64,000 nt of DNA from Modestobacter sp. VKM Ac-2986 (GCF_026967795.1 NZ_JAPVBH010000006.1:1-64000); one strand, 5' to 3'. Numbered from the stretch's first letter, positions 28,790 through 39,700 are shown. Made by a program: numbers and translations. The notes: generated by a model not told the origin, from the letters alone.

Positions 28790-29595
28790 AGCGTGAAGTA
28801 GACGGCGATGTAGTGGCAGGTGGCGGCCACGATGGTCATCGCGTGGAAGACCTCGTGGTAGCCGAACGTGCCCGGCCACGGGTTGGGGCGCTTCATCGCG
28901 TAGGCGACCGCACCGATGCTGTAGAGCACGCCGCCGACGGCCAGCAGCACCATCGCCGTGACGCCCACCAGACGCACGATGTCGACCAGCACGAACACCG
29001 CCGCCCAGCCCAGGACCAGGTAGATCGGCACCCCGAGCCAGCGCGGGGCGTGCGGCCAGACCACCTTGAGCGCCACACCGAGGGCGGCACCGGTCCAGAC
29101 CGCGGCGAGCAGCCACCAGCCGGTCGGCTCGGGGACCGCCAGGAAGGCGAAGGGCGTGTACGTGCCGGCGATGAACAGGAAGATCATCGAGTGGTCGGCG
29201 CGTTTCATCAGCTTCCAGCCGCGCGGTGACCACCGCCGCCGGTGGTAGGTGGCGCTGACGCCGAAGAGCCCGAGGATGGTCAGGCAGTAGAGGGCCACCG
29301 GCCACCCGGCCCGCGCGCCCTGGACGAACGCGAGCGGGATGAGCACCGCCCCGGCGACGATCGCGCCGAAGAAGGCGAACAGGTGCAGCCAGCCGCGCAT
29401 CCGCGGCCGGGTGTCGGGGTGGTCGTAGTCGGCGTCGCCGTAGTCGGTGAGCAGGTGGTCGCCCTGGTGGGTGACGCCCTCGACCCGCTCGCCCTCCTCG
29501 CGGACGGCGGTCAGCGCCTGGCCGAGCGGTGCCTCGAGCTCGGCGCCGTCAGCGGTGACCCGGACGTCGTCCCCGCTGTCTGAGGAGGAGGTCAT
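28768..29595 (-). CDS. Hemolysin III family (YqfA/PAQR-like) membrane protein
   Basis: 275-aa seven-helix membrane protein after a ~65-residue acidic cytoplasmic N-terminus. Family motifs: GLFGVSATYHRRRW with the Ser and His of the first metal site, KRADHSMIFLFIAGTYTPF, and the C-terminal FGYHEVFHAMTIVAATCHYIAVY, whose histidines complete a probable zinc site. Equivalent to Rv1085c next to the Z-prenyl synthase. Ends inside the convergent SRPBCC gene by 22 nt. Confidence 0.92.
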   Translation of the reverse strand: MTSSSDSGDDVRVTADGAELEAPLGQALTAVREEGERVEGVTHQGDHLLTDYGDADYDHPDTRPRMRGWLHLFAFFGAIVAGAVLIPLAFVQGARAGWPVALYCLTILGLFGVSATYHRRRWSPRGWKLMKRADHSMIFLFIAGTYTPFAFLAVPEPTGWWLLAAVWTGAALGVALKVVWPHAPRWLGVPIYLVLGWAAVFVLVDIVRLVGVTAMVLLAVGGVLYSIGAVAYAMKRPNPWPGTFGYHEVFHAMTIVAATCHYIAVYFTLYNSPFV

Positions 29596-29698
29596 GACCC
29601 GAGGTTAGGCAGCGCGCTGGGTGCCGTCACCCCGAGCGCCCTGTGAGGTCGCCGGGAGCCGCGCCGGGCCGCCGCCAGCCGTCCGGGCGCCGGGGACC

Positions 29699-29704
29699 TA
29701 CTGT
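29699..29704 (+). promoter_or_regulatory. Putative -10 element of the prenyl transferase (leaderless)
   Basis: TACTGT ends 6 nt before the GTG at 29711, with no Shine-Dalgarno site. Confidence 0.5.
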
Positions 29705-29710
29705 GACCAC

Positions 29711-30490
29711 GTGGGGCTGCGCCAGGAGATCCGGGACGCGCTCACGGTCGTCTACGAGCACCGGCTGGCCCGCGGTCTGGTGGGCGCCGACACGCCGCGG
29801 CACGTGGGCGTGATCATCGACGGCAACCGCCGCTGGGCCAAGGCGATCGGCCTGGAGGACGTCAGCGAGGGACACCGCCGCGGCGCGGACAAGATCGCCG
29901 ACCTGCTCACCTGGTGCGACGAGGCCGGGGTCGAGGTGGTCACCCTCTTCCTGCTCTCCACCGACAACCTCACCCGCCCCGAGCCCGAGCTCACCCCGCT
30001 GCTGCGGATCATCGAGGGCGTCGCGCAGGACCTCGCCGGCTCCGCACGGCGCTGGCACCTGCGCGCGGTCGGCGCCCTGGAGCTGCTGCCGCCGGAGACC
30101 GTCGCCGTCCTGACCCAGGCCGAGCACGACACCCGCGACCGGCCCGGCGCCACGGTCAACCTCGCGGTCGGCTACGGCGGGCGGCGCGAGATCGCCGACG
30201 CCGTCCGCTCGCTGCTGGCCGAGCACGTCGAGCGCGGGACGACGCTGCCGGAGCTGATCGAGGTGCTGGACGTCGAGCACATCGCCGAGCACCTCTACAC
30301 CCGCGGCCAGCCCGACCCCGACCTGGTGATCCGCACCAGCGGCGAGCAGCGGCTGTCGGGCTTCCTGACCTGGCAGACCGCGCACTCGGAGTTCTACTTC
30401 ACCGACGTCTACTGGCCGGAGTTCCGCCGGGTCGACTTCCTGCGCGCCCTGCGGGCCTACGCCGCCCGGCACCGCCGCTTCGGCAGCTGA
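29711..30490 (+). CDS. Short-chain (2Z)-isoprenyl diphosphate synthase
   Basis: cis-Prenyltransferase of the UppS family; the context (Rv1086 ortholog position) suggests a Z,E-farnesyl diphosphate synthase feeding decaprenyl/undecaprenyl phosphate synthesis for the cell wall. 259 aa. Motifs: IIDGNRRWAKA with the catalytic Asp, GADKIADLLTWC, VNLAVGYGGRREI, and DPDLVIRTSGEQRLSGFLTWQ with the diphosphate-binding Arg pair. A decaprenyl-forming role cannot be excluded from sequence. Confidence 0.93.
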   Translation: MGLRQEIRDALTVVYEHRLARGLVGADTPRHVGVIIDGNRRWAKAIGLEDVSEGHRRGADKIADLLTWCDEAGVEVVTLFLLSTDNLTRPEPELTPLLRIIEGVAQDLAGSARRWHLRAVGALELLPPETVAVLTQAEHDTRDRPGATVNLAVGYGGRREIADAVRSLLAEHVERGTTLPELIEVLDVEHIAEHLYTRGQPDPDLVIRTSGEQRLSGFLTWQTAHSEFYFTDVYWPEFRRVDFLRALRAYAARHRRFGS

Positions 30491-30534
30491 GGGCCCTGCC
30501 CGGGCCCGGCCCGACCGGCTGGGAGACTGCAGGC

Positions 30535-31752
30535 ATGGCAGCCGGTGCGGTCGACGTCCCCCTGGAGTACGTGCGGCTGGGGCTGCGCTTCGACCGGCTC
30601 GAGCCCGGGTTCGTCGACGCCTACACCGGTGACCCGCGGGTGCGGGCCCGGGTGGCCGACGAGCCGGCGCCCACCGCGCCGCAGCTGCGCGACCAGGCCC
30701 GCGGGCTGCTGGCCGAGCTCGACTCCGCGGCCCTGCCGGCCGGGCGCACGGCGTTCCTGCGCGGGCAGCTGACCGGCCTGGAGTGCTCGGCCCGCAAGCT
30801 GGGCGGGGAGCCGGTCGGCTTCATCGACGAGGTCGAGGCCTACTTCCAGGTGCGGGTCACCCTCGGCGACCCGGCCGAGTACGCCGCCGCGCACGCCGAG
30901 CTGGAGCAGTTGCTGCCCGGCAGCGGCACCCTGTCCGAGCGCTACGCGGTGCACCGCCGGCGCGAGGAGTGCCCGCCGGCGAAGCTGGGGACGGCGGTGC
31001 ACGCGCTGTCCTCGGCGCTGCGGGACCGGGTCCGGGCGCAGTACGGGCTGCCCGAGGCCGAGACGGTGACCTACGAGGTGGTCACCGACAAGCCGTGGTC
31101 GGGCTTCAACTACTACGAGGGCGACTTCCACTCGCGGGTGGCGATCAACGCCGACCTGCCGCACCGGCTGAGCCAGCTGCCGCACCTGGTCGCCCACGAG
31201 GCCTACCCCGGCCACCACACCGAGCACTGCCGCAAGGAGATGGGCCTGGTCGAGCGCCAGCACCACGTCGAGCACACCGTCTTCCTGGTCAACACCCCCG
31301 AGTGCCTGATGGCCGAGGGGCTGGCCGACCTGGGCGTCGAGGCCGCGATCGGCGAGGGCTGGGGCCCGTGGGCCGCCGAGGTGCTCGGCGACCTGGGCCT
31401 GCGCCTCGACGGGCACCTGGCCGAGCGGATCGCCGCCGCCGCGGCCCCGCTGAACCGGGTCCGCCAGGACGCCGCGATCCTGCTGCACGACCGGCACGCC
31501 GACCCCGACGTGGTCACCGCCCACCTGCAGCGCTGGGGCCTGGTCAGCCACGACCGGGCGGTGCAGCAGCTGCGCTTCCTCACCGACCCGCTGTGGCGGG
31601 CCTACATCTCCACCTACGTCGAGGGCTACGACCTGCTCGCCGCGTGGCTGGCCGCCCGGCCGGCCGGGCAGCCGGTGGCCGACCGGTTCCTGCGCCTGCT
31701 CGACGAGCCGCTGACCCCGGCCGGGGTCGGCGCCGAGCTCGCGGCCGGGTGA
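30535..31752 (+). CDS. DUF885-like zinc metallopeptidase
   Basis: 405-aa protein with a gluzincin zinc motif HEAYPGHHTEH (~residue 222) and a downstream Glu in the CLMAEGLADLGVEA helix, as in DUF885 peptidases. The rest is helical, with NYYEGDFHSRVAINADLP before the zinc helix. Shorter than canonical DUF885 proteins (~550 aa). ATG 30535 is 6 nt after GAGACT. It overlaps the next small membrane protein gene by GTGA. Confidence 0.8.
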   Translation: MAAGAVDVPLEYVRLGLRFDRLEPGFVDAYTGDPRVRARVADEPAPTAPQLRDQARGLLAELDSAALPAGRTAFLRGQLTGLECSARKLGGEPVGFIDEVEAYFQVRVTLGDPAEYAAAHAELEQLLPGSGTLSERYAVHRRREECPPAKLGTAVHALSSALRDRVRAQYGLPEAETVTYEVVTDKPWSGFNYYEGDFHSRVAINADLPHRLSQLPHLVAHEAYPGHHTEHCRKEMGLVERQHHVEHTVFLVNTPECLMAEGLADLGVEAAIGEGWGPWAAEVLGDLGLRLDGHLAERIAAAAAPLNRVRQDAAILLHDRHADPDVVTAHLQRWGLVSHDRAVQQLRFLTDPLWRAYISTYVEGYDLLAAWLAARPAGQPVADRFLRLLDEPLTPAGVGAELAAG

Positions 31753-31925
31753 CGCGCCGGACGGCGGGGGAGCGGCGCACGCTGGGCCTGTGGACGGCGG
31801 GCTGGCTGCTGCTCTTCCTCCTCATCGGGCTGCTGTGGGTCGGGGACGCGTCCCTGATGTGGCCGGTGCTGTTCGTGCCGGTGGTCTGGGCGGCGGTCGC
31901 GCTCCGGCCACGCCGGGACGGCTGA
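31749..31925 (+). CDS. Small two-helix membrane protein
   Basis: 58 aa with a basic N-terminus (VTRRTAGERR), two hydrophobic helices (WTAGWLLLFLLIGLLW and MWPVLFVPVVWAAVAL) and an Arg-rich end. GTG 31749 overlaps the preceding peptidase stop, implying coupling. No known family. Confidence 0.65.
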   Translation: MTRRTAGERRTLGLWTAGWLLLFLLIGLLWVGDASLMWPVLFVPVVWAAVALRPRRDG

Positions 31926-31968
31926 ACACGGTCGACTTCCGTCGGTGCCCGGGTGGACACTGCGCGGC

Positions 31969-32957
<989 letters not shown>

Positions 32958-32961
<4 letters not shown>

Positions 32962-33746
32962 CCGGCACCACCACGAGTGCGCTGGCGACCAGCAACCTGG
33001 CCCGCGACACCTACACCGTCTTCGCCCGGGCCATGCGGATGTCGCTGCGCAACCCGGCCTGGCTGGTGATCAGCCTGATGCAGCCTGTCCTCTACATCCT
33101 GCTGTTCGGCCCGCTGCTGGAGCCGCTGTCCGGGCAGCTGGGCGGCTCCAACGCCTACCAGGTGTTCGTCCCCGGCATCCTCGTGCAGCTGGGCATCTTC
33201 GGGGCGCTGTTCGTCGGGTTCGGCCTGATCGCCGAGTACCGGGCCGGCGTCATCGAGAGCCAGCGGGTCACCCCGGCCAGCCGCACCGCGCTGCTGCTCG
33301 GGCGGGTGCTGCGCGACGTCGTCGTCCTGCTGGTGCAGGGCACGCTGTTGGTGCTGGTCGCCATCCCGCTGGGGCTGCGGGCGCCGCTGGTCGGCGTCGT
33401 CCTCACGCTGGTGGTCATCGGCCTGCTGGGCGCGGCGTTCGCGTCGGTGTCCTACGCGCTGGCCCTGACGCTGAAGAGCGAGGACGCGTTCGCCCCGCTG
33501 CTCAACGCCGTCGTCCTGCCGGTGCTGCTGCTGTCGGGCATCCTGTTGCCGATGACGCTGGCCCCGGGCTGGCTGCAGGCGGTCAGCGACGTGAACCCGC
33601 TCAAGCACGTCGTGGAGGGCACCCGGTCGTTGTTCGACGGCGACTACTCCAGCGGCACCGTGTGGTGGGGCCTCGGGCTGACGGTGGCGATGGGCGTGGC
33701 CGGGTGGTGGTTCGGCGTCCGACGTTTCCGGCAGGAGTCCAGCTGA
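32958..33746 (+). CDS. ABC-2 type transporter permease, DrrB-like (second system)
   Basis: 262 aa, six hydrophobic helices, coupled to the ATPase by ATGA. Motifs VFVPGILVQLGIFGALFVGFG, ESQRVTPASRTALLLGRVLRD and DVNPLKHVVEGTRSLFDGDY are typical of DrrB permeases. Small hairpins (33752-33767, 33767-33780) follow the stop. Substrate unknown. Confidence 0.92.
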
Positions 33747-33864
33747 CGAACTGACGCCCTCGCGTCACACGTTCGCGTGTCAACGGGGTGCTCCTGTCGG
33801 TGGCAGGGCCTAGCGTCCGCGGTGGAGGACGAGCTCACCTCGTCGTCCACGGGAGGCCCGGTTG

Positions 33865-33972
33865 GTGCGACTCAGGTTGTTCACCAAGGGGGCCGCGTCC
33901 CGGCCCCAGCGCCGGGACCCGGCCACCCTCGAGCCGGGGCGCGCCGTGCGCCCCACGGGAGTCGACTCGTGA
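33865..33972 (+). CDS. Small ORF overlapping phoH start (PhoAT-like candidate)
   Basis: A 35-codon ORF from GTG 33865 reads [20 protein letters not shown], then ends in RPTGVDS with its TGA inside the GTGA that starts phoH. GGGAGG lies 8 nt upstream, an ideal ribosome site. In mycobacteria phoH2 is preceded by a small overlapping gene, phoAT, proposed as the antitoxin of a PhoAT-PhoH2 pair. The position and overlap match that arrangement; I cannot judge sequence homology. The peptide is very basic. Confidence 0.55.
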   Translation: MRLRLFTKGAASRPQRRDPATLEPGRAVRPTGVDS

Positions 33973-35264
33973 CCACTCGCCGCACGTTCGTCCTCGACAC
34001 CTCCGTCCTGCTCTCCGACCCGGGCGCGCTGCTGCGCTTCGAGGGGCACGACGTGGTGCTGCCCCTGGTGGTCATCAGCGAGCTGGAGGCCAAGCGCGAC
34101 CACCCCGAACTCGGGTGGTTCGCCCGGCAGACGCTGCGCGCCCTCGACGACCTGCGGGTCCTGCACGGCCGGCTCGACGCCCCCGTCCCGGTCGGTGACG
34201 CCGGCAGCACGCTGCACGTCGAGCTCAACCACAGCGACGCGTCGGTGCTGCCCGCCGGCTTCCGCAACGACAGCAACGACAGCCGGATCATGGTCGTGGC
34301 GCTCAACCTCCGCGCGGACGGCAAGGACGTCTGCCTGGTCACCAAGGACGTGCCGCTGCGGGTCAAGGCCGCCGCCCTGGGCCTGGAGACCGACGAGTAC
34401 CGGGCGCTGGGCGCCGTCGACGCCGGCTGGACCGGGATGGCCGAGCTGGGGCTGGCGGAGGAGGAGATCCAGGCCCTCTACGAGCACGGGACGGCGCACG
34501 TCCCGGCCGCCGCCGAGCTGCCCACCCACACCGGGCTGGTGCTGATGAGCGGCCGCGGTTCCGCCTTGGGGCGGGTGGCCCCGGACAAGTCGGTGCGGCT
34601 GGTGCGCGGTGACCGCGACGCCTTCGGGCTGCACGGCCGCTCGGCCGAGCAGCGGATCGCCCTGGACCTGCTGCTGGACCCCGAGATCGGCATCGTGTCG
34701 ATGGGCGGGCGCGCCGGCACCGGCAAGTCCGCGCTCGCGCTGTGCGCCGGACTGGAGTCGGTGATGGAGCGCCGGGCGCACAAGAAGGTCGTCATCTTCC
34801 GGCCGCTGTACGCCGTCGGCGGGCAGGAGCTGGGTTACCTGCCCGGCGGTGGCGAGGAGAAGATGGCGCCTTGGGCGCAGGCGGTCTTCGACACCCTCGG
34901 CGCGCTGGTGTCCGCCGCCGTGCTGGAGGAGATCATCGCCCGCGGGCTGATCGAGGTGCTGCCGCTGACCCACATCCGCGGCCGGTCGCTGCACGACTCG
35001 TTCGTGATCGTCGACGAGGCGCAGTCGCTCGAGCGCGGGGTGCTGCTGACCGTGCTGTCGCGGCTGGGCACCAACTCCCGCGTCGTCCTCACCCACGACG
35101 TCGCCCAGCGGGACAACCTCCGCGTCGGCCGCCACGACGGCGTGACCGCCGTGATCGAGGCGCTGAAGGGACACCCCCTGTTCGCCCACGTCACCCTCAC
35201 CCGCTCCGAGCGCTCCCCGATCGCCGCCCTGGTGACGGAGATGCTGGAGGACCTCCCGCTCTGA
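33969..35264 (+). CDS. phoH2: PhoH2: PIN-domain/PhoH ATPase fusion
   Basis: Couples a PIN ribonuclease domain to a PhoH helicase-like ATPase, cutting RNA in an ATP-dependent manner. 431 aa. The PIN domain (1-140) shows acidic residues in [13 protein letters not shown], the NDSNDSRI Asp and LVTKDVPLR. The PhoH domain (~180-431) shows Walker [17 protein letters not shown] and Walker [28 protein letters not shown] 33969 is coupled to the small ORF upstream. Ortholog position of Rv1095. A long hairpin follows the stop. Confidence 0.95.
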   Translation: MTTRRTFVLDTSVLLSDPGALLRFEGHDVVLPLVVISELEAKRDHPELGWFARQTLRALDDLRVLHGRLDAPVPVGDAGSTLHVELNHSDASVLPAGFRNDSNDSRIMVVALNLRADGKDVCLVTKDVPLRVKAAALGLETDEYRALGAVDAGWTGMAELGLAEEEIQALYEHGTAHVPAAAELPTHTGLVLMSGRGSALGRVAPDKSVRLVRGDRDAFGLHGRSAEQRIALDLLLDPEIGIVSMGGRAGTGKSALALCAGLESVMERRAHKKVVIFRPLYAVGGQELGYLPGGGEEKMAPWAQAVFDTLGALVSAAVLEEIIARGLIEVLPLTHIRGRSLHDSFVIVDEAQSLERGVLLTVLSRLGTNSRVVLTHDVAQRDNLRVGRHDGVTAVIEALKGHPLFAHVTLTRSERSPIAALVTEMLEDLPL

Positions 35265-35269
35265 CCACG

Positions 35270-35338
35270 TTGCACGCACTCCGGTCGCTGTGCACGTGGT
35301 GCAGCCCGTGCACAGCGACCGAAGAGCGTGCAGTGCGG
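35270..35338 (+). repeat. 69-bp direct repeat, copy 1 (long hairpin)
   Basis: The 69-nt block folds as a 26-nt arm (35271-35296) and its near-complement (35307-35332, 24 of 26 paired) around a 10-nt loop. The core 35290-35338 matches 36367-36415 at about 39 of 49 bases with identical spacing. Also serves as terminator between convergent phoH and the AbiEi/DUF559 gene. Confidence 0.7.
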
Positions 35339-35339
35339 G

Positions 35340-36263
35340 TCAGCGAGCGCGATCGAGGGCGCGGGTCCACCGGGCGATCAGGGCGCCCGGTGTGGCGAGC
35401 TCCGCCCACACCCAGCGGACCACGCCACGTCCCTCGTCCCGGAGGGCGTCCTCTCGGCGCTTCTCCTCGAACACGGCATCCCCGGGATGCTGGCCGGGGC
35501 TTAGCAGGCGCCCGTACTTGACCCGCCCGTCGAACTCCCCGACGACGTCGTGCTCCCGCCAGCCGAAGTCGCACCGGCCGATCAGCGTCCCGTCGGGCCG
35601 CCGGACCTCCACCTGCAGGTCCGGGAGTGGCAGACCGGCGTCCAGCATGAGCGCACGGCTGCGGCTCTCGCCCACGCTCTCGCTCCTGCGGTCAGCAGCC
35701 AGCACCACCCGGCGTGCCGACCGGCTGCCACGGGTGCCGGCCCCGGCATCGAGTGCGGCGCGCAGCTCCTCGGGCGACGTCAGATCGCGTGCCAGGGCTG
35801 CGTCCGCGACGGCCAGGGCGGCCGGGAAGGGGACCGCTCGGGCGATGTCCAGGACCGTCCGGGCGACGCTGGTGACCGCGGTCCCGTCGACCAGGACGAC
35901 GTCCTCGGGTGCCAGACGAGCGACGTGTGACCGGAGCCTGCCCTCGTCACCGCTGCGGGCCGGTGGCTGCCGGGTCACGTGCACCTGGCGGAGCGGCAGC
36001 CCCCACAGCGGCAGGTCGTGCAGGACAGCGGCCGACACGTGACTGACCACAGCAGGCACCCGGAGCCCGGCCAGGGTCGCGCGGACCATCAGTTGGTGCT
36101 GGAGCCTCGGGCCGGGCTGGGCTGGCCCGACCAGATAGGCCCCGCGTTGCAGCACCGACCACTCGCCTCGCCTACGCCGTCGGCGTATCTCGTCGTCGAC
36201 CAGACCGGCGTCGAGGGCCTGGCGGCGCAGGACGAGGAACGGGGGCTCGGCAGAGGGACTCAC
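35340..36263 (-). CDS. AbiEi-type N-terminal / DUF559-like nuclease protein
   Basis: About 307 aa from GTG 36263; an ATG at 36347 is also in frame and coincides with the edge of the right-hand repeat. The N-terminus (LRRQALDAGLVDDEIRRRRRRGEW...RGAYL) is the winged-helix-like AbiEi antitoxin domain; the C-terminal part has the PD-(D/E)XK-like residues CDFGW, GEFDGRVKYGR and KRREDALRDEGRGVVRW of DUF559/Vsr-type nucleases. No AbiEii toxin is adjacent. Composition is as GC-rich as its surroundings. It is bracketed exactly by two 69-bp direct repeats. Confidence 0.75.
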   Translation of the reverse strand: MSPSAEPPFLVLRRQALDAGLVDDEIRRRRRRGEWSVLQRGAYLVGPAQPGPRLQHQLMVRATLAGLRVPAVVSHVSAAVLHDLPLWGLPLRQVHVTRQPPARSGDEGRLRSHVARLAPEDVVLVDGTAVTSVARTVLDIARAVPFPAALAVADAALARDLTSPEELRAALDAGAGTRGSRSARRVVLAADRRSESVGESRSRALMLDAGLPLPDLQVEVRRPDGTLIGRCDFGWREHDVVGEFDGRVKYGRLLSPGQHPGDAVFEEKRREDALRDEGRGVVRWVWAELATPGALIARWTRALDRAR

Positions 36264-36346
36264 CGCCGCAGCCTCACCCGGCGACCGGTGCGGCGGGCCG
36301 GGGGACGACGGTCTGTGGACGGCGGGCCGCGCTGTGGACCGGCTCA

Positions 36347-36415
36347 TTGCTCGCCGTTCGCGCGCGGTGCACGTGCTGCAGCGCGGGCAACGGGGAAGAA
36401 GACCGTGCAGTGCGG
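36347..36415 (+). repeat. 69-bp direct repeat, copy 2
   Basis: Same length, orientation and internal spacing as 35270-35338: a TTGC start, GTGCACGTG-TGCAGC core and GTGCAGTGCGG end. Its stem is less perfect than in copy 1. It lies just upstream of the AbiEi/DUF559 gene. Confidence 0.65.
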
Positions 36416-36451
36416 CCGGCGGACACCGGTGCCCGGCAGAGCGGCTGTGGA

Positions 36452-36706
36452 TCAGGCGGTGGGGGCGGGTTCGCCGTCTGCGGGGGCGGTGGCGGGGTGG
36501 GTGCCCGTGCGGCTGGGCCTGACCGGGGGCGGCGGGGTGCTGGCCCAGCGCAGCAGCGCCACCACCGCCCAGCCGGCGGCCAGGCACCACGGCAGCCGGG
36601 TCAGGACGTCGTCGGCGCTGAAGTCGCCGCGCAGTGCCAGCAGGAGGACCGGGACGGCCAGCACGAAGCCGGTCATCACGACGTCCCACCGGAACGGGCT
36701 GATCAT
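36452..36706 (-). CDS. Small membrane protein after the flhF-like gene
   Basis: 84 aa with two hydrophobic helices (VVMTGFVLAVPVLLLALRG and LPWCLAAGWAVVALLRWA) and a Pro/Thr-rich tail. ATG 36706 overlaps the flhF-like stop by ATGA, so it ends the flagellar operon. No family recognised; a flagellar or membrane-assembly role is only inferred from position. Confidence 0.65.
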   Translation of the reverse strand: MISPFRWDVVMTGFVLAVPVLLLALRGDFSADDVLTRLPWCLAAGWAVVALLRWASTPPPPVRPSRTGTHPATAPADGEPAPTA

Positions 36707-39700
36707 GCGCCCATCTCCTCCAGGCGCTCGCACAGCAGGGAGGCCCAGCGGTGGGCGGTGGCGCGGGCGCCGTCGACCAGCGCGACCGGCACGTCCACGT
36801 GACCGAGCACGGAGGCCGGGTCGGCGGTGGCGTCGGTGTCCTGCACGATCACGGCGTCGACGCGGGGGAGCGCGTCCAGCCACGGCACGAGGTCCTCGGG
36901 CTTGCGGGTGGAGTCCATGACCGCCCAGACGGTGGCCGGTGCCCACACCGAGAGCATGTGCTCCAGCCACGGGCCGCCCGAGGTCCGCAGCGGGGCATCG
37001 ACGGCGACGATGGTGACGGTGTCGCTCGTGGCGGTGCGGCGGCGCTCGAGGGCGGTCTCCAGCGAGGTGATGCGGCTGGTGCTCTGCGCCATGCCGGCCA
37101 GCGCGCCGGCGGCGGCCCACTGCACGTCCTCGGGCTCCAGGCGCAGCGACAGGGCCAGCGAGCGGGCCGCGGCGAAGGTCTCCGCGCCCGGGCCGACGAC
37201 CATGATCACGTCGCCGGGCTCGGCCACCACGTAGGGCGCGGGGGCCAGGTGCTCGGTCAGCGTCCGGGTCAGGGCCGCGTAGACGCCGCGGGTGGCGGCG
37301 TCGGCGGAGAAGTCCGGGCCGAGCATGACGTCGGGGACGCCGAGGGTCAGCAGCTGGAGCTCGAGCTCTTCCGGGCCGGTCATCGCGAAGGGGGCCAGCG
37401 CGGTGGACGGCGCCGGGACCAGCCGGGTGACGGTGGCCAGCGTGGTCCCGGTCTCCTCCGCGGAGGGCAGGGCCGTCGCCGGACGGGACGCCGGGGCGAT
37501 GGACACCGGGGCGGTCGCCTGGTGCGGACGGGCGGTCACCGCGGGCCGCGTGGTGGCCGGCACCGGGGGCCGGCCGCGGCGCACCGGGGGCACGCCGGGA
37601 CGCCCCAGCAGCGCCGGGCGGCCCGACCCGCCGAGCGCCTGCGGCATGAGGGACAGCGCCGGGAAGGCCGTGGTCGCGTCGAGGGGCAGCGGTGCCGGGT
37701 CGCTGGCGGTACGGGCCAGCGTCACCGGGACGGCGGACCGCTGCTGCTCGGGCGTGCGTGCGTCCATGTGGCGGACCTCCTCGGCCGGGGACTCGTCGAC
37801 GACGACGGCGTCCACGACCATGGTCTGGGCGGCGGCCACCTGGGCGGCGCGCTGGGCGACACGGGCGTCGCTGGCGTAAGCGGTGCCGCGCTGGGCGGCG
37901 ACCCGGTGGGAACCGGTGTCGTAGGCGCTGGGCGCGGTGGTGTCGCAGGCCCACGGCTCGGGGACGTCGCGGACGCGGTCCTCGGCCAGGGCGTCGGGGA
38001 AGCGGTGACGCCCGCGGCCGGAACCGTTGGCCGCCAGCACCTCCTCGAGCAGGTCGGCGAGCTCCTCGTCGGCGGTGCGCACCGACTCGACCATCGACAG
38101 CGCCGGCACGTCCACCTTGACGGGCGCGACCAGCGCGGCCACCTCCGCCCGGACAGCCGCGGCACGCGCAGCCTCGATGCGGGCAGCCTCGACACGCGCG
38201 GCCTCGATGCGGACGGCGTCGATGCGGACGGCCTCGGCAGCTTCGGCCTCGGCCTGCAGCCGGGCGGCCTCGACGCGCACGGCCTCACGGTGGGCGGCCT
38301 CGAGGCGGGCAGCCTCGGCGCGGGCGGCTTCGATGCGCGCCGCCTCGATGCGCGTCGCCTCGATGCGCGCGGCTTCGATGCGCGCTGCCTCGATCCGGAC
38401 GGCCTCGAGCTCGGCCTGACGGCGAGCTGCCTCGACGGCCGCCTCGGCCTGGAGCCGGGCAGCCTCGGCGCGGGCGGCCTCGGCGGCCTCCGCCTCGGCC
38501 TGCAGCCGGGCGGCCTCGATGCGGACGGCCTCCGCGCGAGCGGCCTCAGCGGCCTGCGCCTCGGCCTGGCGGCGGGCGGCCTCGGCAGCCTCCAGCTCGG
38601 CCTGCAGCCGAGCGGCCTCGAGACGCTCGGCCTCGAGCCGGGCCGCCTCAAGACGCACGGCCTCGAGCCGGGCGGCCTCGATGCGGGCGGCCTCGGCGGC
38701 CTCCGCCTCGGCCTGCAGCCGCGCAGCCTCGAGACGCTCGGCCTCGACGCGCTCTGCCTTGAGCCGAGCGGCCTCCACCCGGGCAGCCTCCAGCCGGGCG
38801 GCCTCGACACGGGCAGCTTCGATGCGGGCGGCCTCGGCGGCCTCCGCCTCGGCCTGCAACCGCGCGGCCTCGAGGCGCTCGGCCTCGAGACGCTCGGCCT
38901 CGACACGGGCGGCCTCGACACGGGCGGCCTCGACACGGGCGGCCTCCAGCCGGGCAGCCTCCACGCGGGCAGCTTCGATGCGAGCGGCCTCAAGACGCGC
39001 GGCCTCGAAACGCGCGGCCTCGAGACGCGCGGCCTCGAGACGGGCGGCCTCGAGACGGGCGGCCTCCTCGGCCTCGGCCTGCACCTGGGCGGCCTCCGCC
39101 GCGACGGCAGCGGCCGCGGCGGCCTCCGCGGCGGCGCGGGTCCGGGCGGCCTCGGTGCGGGCGGCTTCGACACGGGCGGACTCGACACGGGCGGACTCGA
39201 CGCGGGCCGACTCCGCTGCAGCGGCCCGGGCCTGCTGACGTGCGGCCTCGGCGGCGGCTGCCTCGACCCGGGCGGCGGCGGTGCGGGCTGCCTCGGCAGC
39301 GGCCGCCTCGACGGCGGCGGCCTCCGCGAGGGCGGCGGACTCCTCGGCGGCCTCAGCGGCGGCCACCTCCGCAGCCACCTCCGCGGCGGCCTGGACCGGG
39401 CTGGAGGCCACCATCCGGGTCAGCGCAGCGGCGAACGGGGAGGGACGCACGGGCTCCTCGACGGCCGGCTCGGCCGCCGGGCGCTGGGCCCGCAGCTCCT
39501 CCGCCGACAGCATCAGGGTCGCCTTGGCGGGAGCGAACGGCTTGGGCGCGGCGGCACCACGCCGGCCGGCAGCGGCTGCAGCGGCGGCGGTCCGCCCCGG
39601 GGAGCGGGGCGCGGACCGGACCGGTGCCGGCTCGTCGATCCACTCGTCGACCCACTCGGGGGTGGCGGCGCGGGCGGCGGCGACGGCCCGCGCCGGGCTG

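Noticed and set aside
33747-33968. Possible riboswitch upstream of phoH
   Set aside because: Only small hairpins were seen and no known aptamer pattern; the small overlapping ORF explains the region better.
38150-39380. Array of regular repeats suggestive of CRISPR
   Set aside because: Units are 15 bp, contiguous, without spacers, and in frame within a coding gene.
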